Below are positions 6,188 to 13,811 of a DNA stretch of 13,811 bases, in pieces. The translations under genes were made by a program, and so were the position numbers. Under the pieces are notes generated by a model. The model was not told the DNA's origin and did not search any database. It worked only from the letters and a program-made list of their open reading frames with translations. Source of the stretch: an uncultured Amylibacter sp. (GTDB lineage: Bacteria; Pseudomonadota; Alphaproteobacteria; Rhodobacterales; Rhodobacteraceae). Location of the stretch: positions 1 through 13,811 of the forward strand of contig CALLAV010000266.1 in the NCBI GenBank assembly GCA_938001995.1, read 5' to 3'. Positions within the stretch are counted from its first letter, which is position 1; each line of letters begins with the position of its first letter.

Positions 6188-7416
6188 GCGAGCAGCGCTT
6201 TCAGCCGTGCTGACAGTTGCGCGATCCCTGCATCCACGCCGAAGTCCGTGACCAAACGAGCATAGGCCGCTTCTGCCATTTTACCGCGCTCGTCAGAATT
6301 TTCAGCAAGATGGATCATCGCTTTTGCCATCAAATCGGGTGCATCCTCGACCAGCAATCCGTGCATACCAGACGTGATGAATTCGGGAATGGCGGACACG
6401 GGCGTCGAAAGGATCGGCAGCTTTTGCGATGCGGCCTCCATCAACACGTTGGGCAGTCCATCGCGGTCGCCGTCATCAGCAATGCGGGACGGTAGAACAA
6501 ACAAATCATGTGTGCGCATTGCTTCGACCACTTCGGGCTGATCACAGGCGCCTCGCCATGTAATCCGATCCAGAACGCCGTGCTGTTCTGCCAGTGCGGT
6601 CAACGTGTCTTTTAATCCGCCACCACCAATATGCGTCCACGACCAAGCCATGTCCTTTGGTAACAGAGCGAGCGCCTCAATCAGCCGATCAAAGCCCTTC
6701 TTTTCCACCAGCCGCCCGACAGAAACCATGCGAAAGGTTTCGCTCGACTCGCGGGTTTCGGGTGGTTTAGGAAAGCGGTCCAAATCGAGACCGTGATACA
6801 ACAATTCCACACGGTCAGCGTCTTGCGCCATATTCTGCAAATGCTTTGCCCCGAACCCAGTACAAGTCACGCCAAAAGCAGCCCCACCCACATCTGTTGT
6901 CAACTTTTCCTCAATCTCCCAGTCGGGGGAGGTCCAGATGTCTTTGGCATGGGCTGAAAACGACCAATCGATGCCCATCATGATCGCCGCATAACGTGCA
7001 ACCGACGACGGTGTATGGAGGAAGTGTGCGTATAGCCCGCGTGTTTCAGGGGGCAATTCCACCGCCAAGACGCAGGCCTGCCCAAACCGACGCACGCGGT
7101 TGCGGGTCTTGTCACGACGCAGGTCATTCAGCCAAATTTGCCGCGCTTTTTTGTATCCTGGCAGACGACGTGCCTTGCGCCACGCAGCAACCACGCGAGC
7201 GGGCTCTTGATGCAGATATTCTGGCAGGTAGCGCACCTTGGCTTTGATCTGGTCATGCAACGGATGGCGTTTTTTGTCTGTCGGAAAGCGCAGTGACCAG
7301 ATGTCGAACGAGTGACCCGCCTTTTCCAATTCCAGCAACTCTTGGGCAATGAAGGTTTCGGATAGGCGCGGCCAACCCTTGACCACAATCGCCAATTCAG
7401 GATTGGGCATGGTCAT
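6184..7416 (-). CDS. Glycosyltransferase family 4 protein (colanic-acid/AmsK type)
   Basis: 410 aa. The opening VVKGWPRLSETFIAQELLELE (11-31) is typical of GT4 enzymes of exopolysaccharide clusters. WSFSAHAKDIW (151-161) lies in the inter-domain region. The C-terminal half has VSVGRLVEKKGFDRLIEA (231-248), HIGGGGLKD (262-270) and DRDGLPNVLMEAASQ (317-331), the DGLPNVLMEA form of the donor-binding signature. It probably adds a sugar to a lipid-linked oligosaccharide or glycolipid. An alternative start two codons in (MPN) is possible; ATG 7416 is preferred because it overlaps the upstream stop in ATGA like the other genes. It is more distant from the other GT4 gene in the cluster than simple duplication would give. 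Confidence 0.88.
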   Translation of the reverse strand: MTMPNPELAIVVKGWPRLSETFIAQELLELEKAGHSFDIWSLRFPTDKKRHPLHDQIKAKVRYLPEYLHQEPARVVAAWRKARRLPGYKKARQIWLNDLRRDKTRNRVRRFGQACVLAVELPPETRGLYAHFLHTPSSVARYAAIMMGIDWSFSAHAKDIWTSPDWEIEEKLTTDVGGAAFGVTCTGFGAKHLQNMAQDADRVELLYHGLDLDRFPKPPETRESSETFRMVSVGRLVEKKGFDRLIEALALLPKDMAWSWTHIGGGGLKDTLTALAEQHGVLDRITWRGACDQPEVVEAMRTHDLFVLPSRIADDGDRDGLPNVLMEAASQKLPILSTPVSAIPEFITSGMHGLLVEDAPDLMAKAMIHLAENSDERGKMAEAAYARLVTDFGVDAGIAQLSARLKALLA

Positions 7417-8636
7417 TCAGCCGCCTTTACGGCCTTTGGATCCAGCAAGAATTTCACGCGTTCCACAATGGACGGCAATCCGTCGAGAAGATCGGGAAAC
7501 TGTCCAATAGACGGCGGGCTTTGATCAGGTAGCGCACGGATGGCATCGACCATAACAGACGTGCCCAACCCGTCGCGATCAGGATCCAACATGCGCACAA
7601 GGTTCAACTGTTCCGCACGGGCCGCACGAATGTATTGTTCCAGCCGTGGTCGTTTGCGCGGCATGATAATCGCAGGCTTGTCAAAGGACAGTATCTCACA
7701 AAATGTATTATAACCGCCCATGGCAATCACACCCGCCGCGCCTGCAATCAGGTTTTCCATCTTGCTGTTAAATCCGAGTGATACGACACGCCCATCGAGC
7801 TTTGCCACACGCTCTTCGAATTGAACACGTGTGTCACCAGACAGGAACGGCCCATAAATGATCTGCGCTTTGGGGCTCAGCGTCGGCTCTGCTTCATAGG
7901 CGCGTAACACTTGATCCACCAGCTTTGCTCCGTCCCCACCACCACCTGGGGTGACAAGGATGTAGGGCTCTTCGGTGGTATCGGGCGTGTAGTCCCAGGT
8001 TTCGCGGCGCAGATACCCTGTCCAATGCATCCGCGACTTTGCGGATTTGGGGACATCCAGCCCATGCAACGGGTTATAGATCGACTTCAATCCGTAGACC
8101 CAAATATCATCATAGTATTTCAGCATCGCATTAAGCGCGCCTTTGCGAGCCCATTCTTCTGCCAGCGCTTCGCCTTCATCCAGAACATCGCGCAGGCCCA
8201 GAACGACCTTTGTTCCTGTCTGCGTGCGCAGCCATTTCAGAGTCTCTTCCAATTCACCGCGAAACCCTGTTGGCTCTTTGTCTACGATAACCAAATCAGG
8301 TTCGAATTTTTCGACCGCAGTGCGGATCAATCCTGCCCGCAGCGACGTCGTCTCGTCAATATGAAGACCCAGCGCTTCGGATGCATAACTGCCGTCTTCC
8401 AGCTTGGTCACACCGGGCAAACGGATGTGATCCACACGATCAGGAAAGGTAAACCGTCCCGCAACAGGAGAGCCCGTTAGGATCAGTGCAGACAATCCAC
8501 TATCAGCGGCCGTTAACGCCCCTGCAATCGTGCGGGAGCGACGCAAATGCCCCAGCCCAAACGTGTCATGACTGTACAACAAAACACGCGGCGGACGCTG
8601 TTCGCTTGGCTTTTTCAATGCCTCAACATGCCCCAT
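7413..8636 (-). CDS. GT-B fold glycosyltransferase (COG4671-like), first gene of the glycan operon
   Basis: 407 aa from ATG 8636, preceded by GAGAAAG. An upstream ATG at 8684 would add 16 residues but has no visible ribosome site; 8636 is preferred, not certain. The N-terminal VLLYSHDTFGLGHLRRSR (18-35) carries the GxGHLxR loop. Then come IVDKEPTGFRGEL (117-129), LGLRDVLDEG (146-155), the donor-site VTPGGGGDG (228-236) and AMGGYNTFCEIL (305-316), and PRKRPRLEQYIRA (326-338). Proteins of this type are annotated as predicted glycosyltransferases related to MurG; direct biochemical knowledge is thin. It shares its layout with the gene at 3405-4547. It starts the operon after a divergent intergenic region, and its 3' end overlaps the next GT4 gene by 4 nt. 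Confidence 0.82.
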   Translation of the reverse strand: MGHVEALKKPSEQRPPRVLLYSHDTFGLGHLRRSRTIAGALTAADSGLSALILTGSPVAGRFTFPDRVDHIRLPGVTKLEDGSYASEALGLHIDETTSLRAGLIRTAVEKFEPDLVIVDKEPTGFRGELEETLKWLRTQTGTKVVLGLRDVLDEGEALAEEWARKGALNAMLKYYDDIWVYGLKSIYNPLHGLDVPKSAKSRMHWTGYLRRETWDYTPDTTEEPYILVTPGGGGDGAKLVDQVLRAYEAEPTLSPKAQIIYGPFLSGDTRVQFEERVAKLDGRVVSLGFNSKMENLIAGAAGVIAMGGYNTFCEILSFDKPAIIMPRKRPRLEQYIRAARAEQLNLVRMLDPDRDGLGTSVMVDAIRALPDQSPPSIGQFPDLLDGLPSIVERVKFLLDPKAVKAAE

Positions 8637-8695
8637 ATCATTCGACTTTCTCGTTTGCAGCAGCACCGATGTCCAAAAGGCCATCGCAGAATCAT
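8615..8695 (-). CDS. Possible short upstream ORF overlapping the operon's first gene
   Basis: 26 codons from ATG 8695 to TGA 8615 in a different frame from the glycosyltransferase. It has the best ribosome site in this leader (AAGAGG, 7 nt spacing) and its stop falls 21 nt past the downstream gene's ATG 8636. The peptide includes a CCCKRESR run. It could be a leader peptide that couples translation, or chance. No homologue is recognised. Confidence 0.25.
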   Translation of the reverse strand: MILRWPFGHRCCCKRESRMIWGMLRH

Positions 8696-8926
8696 GTTTA
8701 CGCCTCTTTTCAAGGCGGCGCTACGCCATTTCACGGATGCTGTCCGCATCACCAACAGCGCCTTACATAGGCTGTTACGGACCAACTTGAAGGTTTGGTC
8801 GCAGCTGTTCACAGTGTCTTGACGCCCCGTGACTTTAGATAGACGCTGGCAAGGCTATGTCAAAACGTGCCTGTGTAAGAAATATTTCTGCGTTTTGCCC
8901 AAAGAACCAATAATTTAAGGGTCACC
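8696..8926. other. Divergent intergenic region of the glycan operon and the MscS gene
   Basis: About 230 bp from which the two operons diverge. It must hold promoters for both, but no -35/-10 pair with good spacing is convincing on either strand. A dyad GACCAA-N9-TTGGTC at 8780-8800 is the most regular element. No RNA gene is seen. Confidence 0.5.
8780..8800. promoter_or_regulatory. Operator-like dyad GACCAA-N9-TTGGTC
   Basis: A perfect 6-bp inverted repeat with a 9-bp spacer lies roughly midway between the divergent starts. The centre-to-centre spacing of the half-sites is 15 bp. It may be a repressor site or chance; no regulator can be assigned. Confidence 0.25.
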
Positions 8927-11272
8927 ATGACCATCTTGACCTACATCCGATTTTGCATTGCCGCACTGGCGCTTGTCTTTATGGCGAGCATCAGCCAAGC
9001 GCAAACCGACACAACGGCGATGGACGATATCGTAAAGTCGGCCACTGAATCTGGTATGCAGGTGATCGTCATCAATCCAGAGGGCAGCACCCAAGAAGAC
9101 GCCGAAACCTTTGAAGAACGCTTCCAAGGCTCGGTTTTAATGAAAACCCAAGAACGGGCCGTTGCGTTTCGAACCACTTTGCGCAACCGCGTTGCCCGCG
9201 CGCCTGAAGCCTTTGAAGAAATTATCTTTATCCTCAACGGGCAAAGTCCGACGGGTAGCTATCTATACTACTTTAACATCTTGTTTTCGACGCTTGGCTT
9301 TTTGATCGCGGCTGAAATCGTGGTGGGTATCTTTTATGGCCGAATGCTGGTTGGGCCTTGGTTTCACAGGATGCAAAAACCGGACCCAAAGGGCTATTCT
9401 GACAAGCTGCCGATCCTGCTGTTGCGCACATTAATTGCGTTGGTTGGGCTGATCTTTGTTGTGATCGTGTCTTATGGCATTGGTTACGCCCTGTTCGGGG
9501 AAGCCGAGGATGGCACCGTCCGTCTGACCGTCGCCTACATTTATCTGACCTACATCACCGCAAGGGGTATTGTGTTTGTGTGGCGCATGGTGCTGTCGCC
9601 TTATCTGCCGCGATACCGCATTCCAGAATTTGAAGACAAAGACGCCCGCAAGCTGTTCTTCTGGCTTTCAACGGTGGCAACCATTTCCATCATCGTCGTA
9701 AATTTTTGTGCATGGATGCAAGAGTTAGGGCTGTCATATGACATCCACGCTTTGTTAACGTCTGCGCTGACGCTGGCTGTTGTTTTCTTGAATGTGGCTA
9801 TGGTGATCCGAAACCGACGGGCAATTTCCAATGCTATTTTGGCAGGGGTTCCGTATGAAGACGCATCATGGTTCACACGCTTTGCATCCAGCGCGTGGGC
9901 TCCATTAATCATCATCTATTTCTTCGTCGCTTGGGCAGAAATGACCTATCGCTTGATCGAAGCACAAGAGCTGGGCAGCCCGTTGATTTCAGGGTTCTAT
10001 ATGATCCTGCTGACCGTCCTTATCGTCTATGCCATCGTTGGGTACATCATCGAACGCATTTTTCGTCGCCAACGCCGCGTTGAAGAATACCAAGCCCGCA
10101 TGGCAGAAGAACGTAGAGCCCAAGAACTGGAGAGCGAAAACAGCGAAATAGCGGATGACTCCGGTAATGGCGAAGGCAATCAGGAAGAAGCGGTTTCACC
10201 TTTCGTCCATGTCCACAAACTGCGCACGTTCGAAGACCTCTCCCGTCGCGTTGCGAACATTCTGGCTGTCATTGCTGGCGGTTGGGCCATTACAATGATC
10301 TGGCAAATCGACATTGGCATGATGTCCGAAGGGGTGATCGACCGCAGCTATGACATCATCGCGGTTCTGTTTATTGGCTACGTTATCTATCATTTTGTGC
10401 GTATCTGGATCGATCAGAAAATCGCCGAAGAAGGTGGCGAAGAAGTCGAAGTCGCACCAGGAGACGAAGGCGGCGCAGGTAGCGCATCTCGTTTGGCGAC
10501 ACTCCTTCCATTGTTCCGTAACTTCCTGCTGGTGGTCATTTTCACGACCTTTGCGCTGATTGCCTTGACCAACATTGGTATCAACGTTTCCGCGCTGTTT
10601 GCGGGTGCTGGTGTTGTTGGTCTGGCCATTGGTTTTGGAGCGCAGACGCTGGTACGCGACATCTTCTCTGGTGCGTTCTTCTTGTTTGATGATGCGTTTC
10701 GCAAGGGCGAGTACATTGACGTTGGCGAGGTCAAAGGCACTGTTGAAAAGATCTCTGTACGCTCGTTTCAACTGCGGCACCACCTTGGCCCATTGCACAC
10801 CATTCCGTTTGGCGAAATTCAACACCTGACAAACTTCTCGCGCGATTGGGTGATGATGAAACTGCCGCTGCGTGTGACGTACGACACCGATGTGGAAAAG
10901 GTGCGCAAATTAATCAAAAAACTTGGCTTGGCGCTGCTAGAAGACGACGTGGTTGGCGATCAATTTATCCAACCTTTGAAATCCCAAGGCGTGATCGAAA
11001 TGCAAGACAGCGCTATGATCATTCGGGTCAAATTTATGACCAAACCCGGGGATCAATGGGTGCTGCGCAAACGCGTGTTTGCAGAAATTCGTGACCTGTT
11101 TGAACGCGAAGGTATCAAATTTGCACACCGCGAAGTCACTGTTCGCCTTGCAGGAGACGGGGCGGAAAACCTGTCGAGGAAAGAAAAAGAAGCTATCGGC
11201 GCAGCCGCTTTATCGGCCAGCGATGACGAAGATCTTGTTGCAGACAACGATGTTTCTGGCGACGATCGCTAA
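8927..11272 (+). CDS. Large MscS-family mechanosensitive ion channel
   Basis: 781 aa with AAGGG just upstream of the ATG. A signal peptide is likely (about 1-26, hydrophobic core IAALALVFMASISQAQ), then a ~90-residue periplasmic segment. About ten further hydrophobic segments follow (near 116-140, 163-188, 199-218, 243-263, 277-294, 324-342, 353-375, 442-462, 475-495, 531-550), then the pore helix LFAGAGVVGLAIGFGAQTLV (557-576) with the Gly/Ala packing pattern of MscS TM3. The beta domain follows (FFLFDDAFRKGEYIDVGEV, 584-602) and then the C-terminal cytoplasmic domain. Two charged cytosolic linkers stand out: a coiled-coil-like RR/E-rich stretch (378-425) and an acidic one (499-515). Length and topology are like the long paralogues of E. 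coli such as YbiO, not the 286-aa MscS. Function: relief of osmotic pressure by opening under membrane tension. Confidence 0.92.
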   Translation: MTILTYIRFCIAALALVFMASISQAQTDTTAMDDIVKSATESGMQVIVINPEGSTQEDAETFEERFQGSVLMKTQERAVAFRTTLRNRVARAPEAFEEIIFILNGQSPTGSYLYYFNILFSTLGFLIAAEIVVGIFYGRMLVGPWFHRMQKPDPKGYSDKLPILLLRTLIALVGLIFVVIVSYGIGYALFGEAEDGTVRLTVAYIYLTYITARGIVFVWRMVLSPYLPRYRIPEFEDKDARKLFFWLSTVATISIIVVNFCAWMQELGLSYDIHALLTSALTLAVVFLNVAMVIRNRRAISNAILAGVPYEDASWFTRFASSAWAPLIIIYFFVAWAEMTYRLIEAQELGSPLISGFYMILLTVLIVYAIVGYIIERIFRRQRRVEEYQARMAEERRAQELESENSEIADDSGNGEGNQEEAVSPFVHVHKLRTFEDLSRRVANILAVIAGGWAITMIWQIDIGMMSEGVIDRSYDIIAVLFIGYVIYHFVRIWIDQKIAEEGGEEVEVAPGDEGGAGSASRLATLLPLFRNFLLVVIFTTFALIALTNIGINVSALFAGAGVVGLAIGFGAQTLVRDIFSGAFFLFDDAFRKGEYIDVGEVKGTVEKISVRSFQLRHHLGPLHTIPFGEIQHLTNFSRDWVMMKLPLRVTYDTDVEKVRKLIKKLGLALLEDDVVGDQFIQPLKSQGVIEMQDSAMIIRVKFMTKPGDQWVLRKRVFAEIRDLFEREGIKFAHREVTVRLAGDGAENLSRKEKEAIGAAALSASDDEDLVADNDVSGDDR

Positions 11273-11290
11273 AGGAATGGGAGAAAGAAC

Positions 11291-12115
11291 ATGACACGGA
11301 TCAATTCCACAAAAATCGGAGCGATTGAAATCATCGCTTTGACGGATGGCGCAACCCAATTCGGCACAGAGCTGTTTCCCGGTACGGAAGAAGCCACAAT
11401 CAACGGCATTCTGAAAGGCGCTGGCACAGATACCATCGACACAAACTTCAACGCCTTTGTCGTGAAGTCAGGCAGCGACGTGATGCTGGTCGATGCAGGT
11501 CCGCGGGATCTGTTCGGTGAAACCTGCGGCTTCCTCGGTGACGCATTGGCCGAGGCAGGAATCGCAAATGACGACATTACGCATCTGTTCTTTACCCACC
11601 TGCACCCCGATCACATCGCAGGCGCGCTGACCCAAGACGGGCAAGCCGTATTCGAAAAGGCGCAGATGATCGTGTCCGAAGCGGATCACAAATTCTGGTC
11701 ATCCGAGGTGTTCACCGACGAAACCCTGCAACAGTGGCAAGGCCTCGCTCAAGCCAGCCTCACGGCCTATGCAGGCCGCACGGAACAGATCAAAGACGGC
11801 GCTACATTGATCAGCGGTGTAACTGCGGTGAACCTGCCAGGTCACACGCCCGGTCACATGGGGTTCATCGCCAATGATGGATCAGATAGCTTTGCTCACG
11901 TGGGCGATATCGCCCATGCGCAAACGCTTCAATTCGCGGAACCAGACATCGGCATCGCCTTTGATATCGATATGGACACCGCCCGTGAAACCCGCAAAAA
12001 GACGCTGGATATGATCGCCACAGACGGCATGAAACTGTCAGGTGGGCATATGCTGCAACCCAACATCGGCACGCTGGAACGGGCGGGTCGAGGTTATGTT
12101 TTCAAGGAAAGCTAA
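11291..12115 (+). CDS. Metallo-beta-lactamase-fold hydrolase
   Basis: 274 aa, with GGGAG upstream of the ATG, 18 nt after the channel gene. The metal site is complete for the fold: THLHPDH (102-108), His185 in LPGHTPGH (182-189), Asp206 in HVGDIAH (203-209) and His253 in SGGHM (250-254). No signal peptide, so cytoplasmic. The family includes lactonases and other thioester or ester hydrolases; the substrate is not deducible. The TAA is 1 nt ahead of the SDR start, so the two are co-translated. Position with an SDR and a crotonase hints at a small acyl or lactone degradation route, which is inference. Confidence 0.87.
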   Translation: MTRINSTKIGAIEIIALTDGATQFGTELFPGTEEATINGILKGAGTDTIDTNFNAFVVKSGSDVMLVDAGPRDLFGETCGFLGDALAEAGIANDDITHLFFTHLHPDHIAGALTQDGQAVFEKAQMIVSEADHKFWSSEVFTDETLQQWQGLAQASLTAYAGRTEQIKDGATLISGVTAVNLPGHTPGHMGFIANDGSDSFAHVGDIAHAQTLQFAEPDIGIAFDIDMDTARETRKKTLDMIATDGMKLSGGHMLQPNIGTLERAGRGYVFKES

Positions 12116-12116
12116 C

Positions 12117-12869
12117 ATGCAAGACAAGTCAGTTATTATTACCGGCGCCAGTCGTGGCATCGGCGAGGCCGCCGCTCGTAATTTCGCCAGCTTAGGCGCC
12201 AAAGTCCTGCTATGCGCCCGATCCTCTGGTGACATAGACCGCATCGCAAGCGAGATTAACGCCAACGGAGGAACGGCCCTTGCACTCTCAACAGACGTGG
12301 CGGATTACACCCAAGTTCAAGCGGCCATCGACCTTGCAACCGCTGAATTTGGCGGCGTCGATGTGCTAATCAACAACGCAGGCATGCTGGAGCCTATTGA
12401 ACGCATTGCCGACGCCACAGTGGACGCGTGGGACACCATCATCGACATAAACGTCAAAGGCGTATTCTACGGTATCCGCGCCGCTCTGCCCGTAATGAAA
12501 GCCGCAGGCGGAGGCACTATCATCACCATTGGTTCAGGCGCCGCCACATCCGCGCTCGAAGGGTGGTCCGCCTACAATACATCCAAGGCTGCCGTCCATC
12601 ACCTGTCTGCCTGCCTACACGGGGAAGAGAGCGAAAACGGCATCCGCGCCATGATCTTGTCACCAGGAACAGTCGCAACAAACATGCAACGCGCGATTAA
12701 AAAGTCGGGCATGAACCCCGTCAGCAATCTAGAATGGGAAGACCATCGCCCACCAGAAACCATCGCCGACACACTGGCATGGATGTGCACCCCTGATGCA
12801 GACGAATTCCTCGGCCAAGTGGTGAAACAAAGCGACCCTGAAATCCTCAACCGTTTGGGCCAAAAATGA
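12117..12869 (+). CDS. Short-chain dehydrogenase/reductase (SDR)
   Basis: 250 aa, classical SDR length. The start at ATG 12117 is chosen because AAGGAAAG lies just upstream and because the Rossmann motif then sits at the usual place; longer readings run back into the hydrolase gene. TGASRGIG (9-16) binds NAD(P); STDV (58-61), NNAG (86-89), Ser140, and the catalytic pair Tyr153 and Lys157 in SAYNTSKAA (151-159) are all intact. PGTVATNM (183-190) is the usual post-catalytic segment. The residue after the second strand is in CARSS (33-37), an Arg that favours NADP(H), though weakly. It would oxidise or reduce a hydroxyl/keto group of a small molecule. Its stop overlaps the crotonase ATG by 4 nt. 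Confidence 0.92.
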   Translation: MQDKSVIITGASRGIGEAAARNFASLGAKVLLCARSSGDIDRIASEINANGGTALALSTDVADYTQVQAAIDLATAEFGGVDVLINNAGMLEPIERIADATVDAWDTIIDINVKGVFYGIRAALPVMKAAGGGTIITIGSGAATSALEGWSAYNTSKAAVHHLSACLHGEESENGIRAMILSPGTVATNMQRAIKKSGMNPVSNLEWEDHRPPETIADTLAWMCTPDADEFLGQVVKQSDPEILNRLGQK

Positions 12870-13576
12870 TCGACGTCACTCATACCGACGGCCAATGGCG
12901 CGTCACGCTAAACCGCCCTGACAAGGCCAACGCCCTGACCCCCGCAATGCTGCAAGACATCGCAGATATCGCGGCAAAGGCGCACGCCGATCCTGGCCTG
13001 CGCACCTTCGTCATCACAGGCGCAGGCGACCGCGTGTTCTGCGCAGGGGCTGACGTATCAAACGGCGAAGACATGTTTGAATTCACCCGCGACCCCGTCT
13101 GGGTCGATGCCTCGCAAAACATTGCAGACCTCCCCTGCCTCACCATCGCCGCGCTCAATGGCACCCTCGCAGGCGGCGGCTTCGCCCTCGCACTGGCCTG
13201 CGACATGCGCATCGCCACTCCACAGGCAAAGTTCTTCTACCCCGTCCTAAAACGCGGCTTCCTCCCGCAACCCAATGACGTGCACCGCATGGCCAAACTG
13301 GTCGGGCCAGCGCGGGCAAAACTCATCCTCATGGCGGGACAAAAACTGCTAGCGGATGAGGCCCTAAACATCGGCCTTATCGACCGCATCGTGGACCTTG
13401 GTAATTTCGATGAAACACTGGCTTCCATGACTTTGGACGCAGCCGCCGCCAAACCCCAAAGCATCGCAGCCATTAAACGCCTGTTCGACGACCTAACGGC
13501 GGAAGAATTGAACGACTGTTACGAGGCTGCGTATTTCGACAACGCCGAAGCGATCACCAAAATCACAGGCCGCTGA
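12866..13576 (+). CDS. Crotonase-fold (enoyl-CoA hydratase/isomerase family) protein, catalytic Glu pair absent
   Basis: 236 aa, slightly shorter than typical hydratases. FCAGADVS (58-65) gives the first oxyanion-hole block, and GTLAGGGFALALACDMRIA (99-117) the second. In the classical hydratase, GGGxE and PE blocks carry the two catalytic glutamates. Here they read GGGFA (Ala107) and YPVLKRG (Val127), so water addition by the usual mechanism is unlikely. The CoA-binding frame is still intact, which fits an isomerase, a hydrolase or another crotonase activity using different residues. The ATG overlaps the SDR stop in ATGA. The stop abuts the stop of the convergent regulator gene. It probably acts on the same acyl-CoA-type intermediate as the SDR (inference). 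Confidence 0.88.
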   Translation: MIDVTHTDGQWRVTLNRPDKANALTPAMLQDIADIAAKAHADPGLRTFVITGAGDRVFCAGADVSNGEDMFEFTRDPVWVDASQNIADLPCLTIAALNGTLAGGGFALALACDMRIATPQAKFFYPVLKRGFLPQPNDVHRMAKLVGPARAKLILMAGQKLLADEALNIGLIDRIVDLGNFDETLASMTLDAAAAKPQSIAAIKRLFDDLTAEELNDCYEAAYFDNAEAITKITGR

Positions 13577-13811
13577 TCACACAGGATGCAACGGCAACGC
13601 CGTTGTTTCCTTCACCTGCTCCATCACGAAACTCGCCGACATATCAGACACCTTCACTTTCGCGATGAAGCGCTTATAAAACGCGTCGTAATCCGCCATA
13701 TCCGACACCTGAATGTGCAGCAGATAGTCGAGGTCACCCGTCATTCGGTACGCCCCCGTAATCTGCGGCATCATCCGCACAGCACGCGCAAACTGCTCCA
13801 TCCAATCCGCA
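13577..13811 (-). CDS. Lrp/AsnC-type transcriptional regulator, C-terminal part (cut by window edge)
   Basis: About 78 codons are visible; the gene enters from the right edge and the frame stays open there (A-D-W before MEQFARAV). The visible part is the RAM/AsnC ligand-binding domain: FARAVRMMPQITGAYRMTGD followed by DYLLHIQVSDMADYDAFYKR, ending in KETTALPLHPV. The MTGDLDYLL block is the family's hallmark loop, where amino acids or other small ligands bind and control oligomer state. The N-terminal helix-turn-helix is outside the window. It converges on the crotonase gene with no gap, so a regulatory link to the SDR/crotonase operon is possible but not shown. Confidence 0.85.
   Translation of the reverse strand, partial: ADWMEQFARAVRMMPQITGAYRMTGDLDYLLHIQVSDMADYDAFYKRFIAKVKVSDMSASFVMEQVKETTALPLHPV
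13589..13605 (+). terminator. Likely terminator hairpin for the plus-strand operon
   Basis: CAACGGC-AAC-GCCGTTG forms a perfect 7-bp stem with a 3-nt loop, followed on the plus strand by TTTCCTT. It lies 13 nt after the crotonase stop, inside the last codons of the opposing Lrp-type gene. The T-tract is interrupted, so strength is uncertain. Confidence 0.45.

Noticed and set aside
8696..8926. Several TTGA..-like and TATA-like hexamers in the divergent intergenic region
   Set aside because: None has a -35/-10 spacing near 16-18 bp with both boxes acceptable.
10196..10825. Long open frame of 209 codons on the minus strand opposite the MscS gene
   Set aside because: It lies wholly opposite a well-supported coding region, has no family motif and a low-complexity composition; treated as a shadow frame.

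Overview
The window looks like a chromosomal stretch from a marine alphaproteobacterium of the Rhodobacterales (Roseobacter-like). This is judged from the protein families and the tightly packed operons with ATGA stop/start overlaps; no 16S or other formal marker is present. The first ~1.3 kb is visibly AT-richer than the rest and has the look of an acquired defence island.

Region 1 (1-1262, minus strand) is the right-hand end of a retron of the Type II-A / St85 (Sen2, RcaT)-like class. In transcription order it holds a non-coding RNA (about 1254-1101) with two tight msr-type stem-loops, an msd-type palindrome and a candidate a1/a2 duplex. Next comes an effector with a nucleoside-deoxyribosyltransferase-like fold and a C-terminal winged helix (1063-92). 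Last is the first 31 codons of a retron reverse transcriptase (95-1), cut by the window edge. A perfect 23-bp inverted repeat overlaps the ncRNA 3' end and the effector leader and places the candidate a2 in its loop.

Region 2 (1264-2168): an intergenic region with a 14-bp direct repeat at 20-bp period, then a Hint-domain protein lacking the usual Cys at the start of the domain.

Region 3 (8695-2169, minus strand) is a seven-gene, largely translationally coupled operon for an unidentified cell-surface glycan or glycolipid. It encodes a GT-B glycosyltransferase, two GT4 glycosyltransferases, a histidine phosphatase, a second GT-B enzyme resembling the first, a polysaccharide-deacetylase-like protein and a small SAM methyltransferase. 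No polymerase, flippase or exporter lies inside the window.

Region 4 (8927-13576, plus strand): a large MscS-family mechanosensitive channel, followed by a metallo-beta-lactamase-fold hydrolase, a short-chain dehydrogenase and a crotonase-fold protein that lacks both classical catalytic glutamates. A converging Lrp/AsnC-type regulator (C-terminal part only) abuts the crotonase gene and runs off the right edge. A probable terminator hairpin for the plus-strand operon lies inside the end of that regulator gene.
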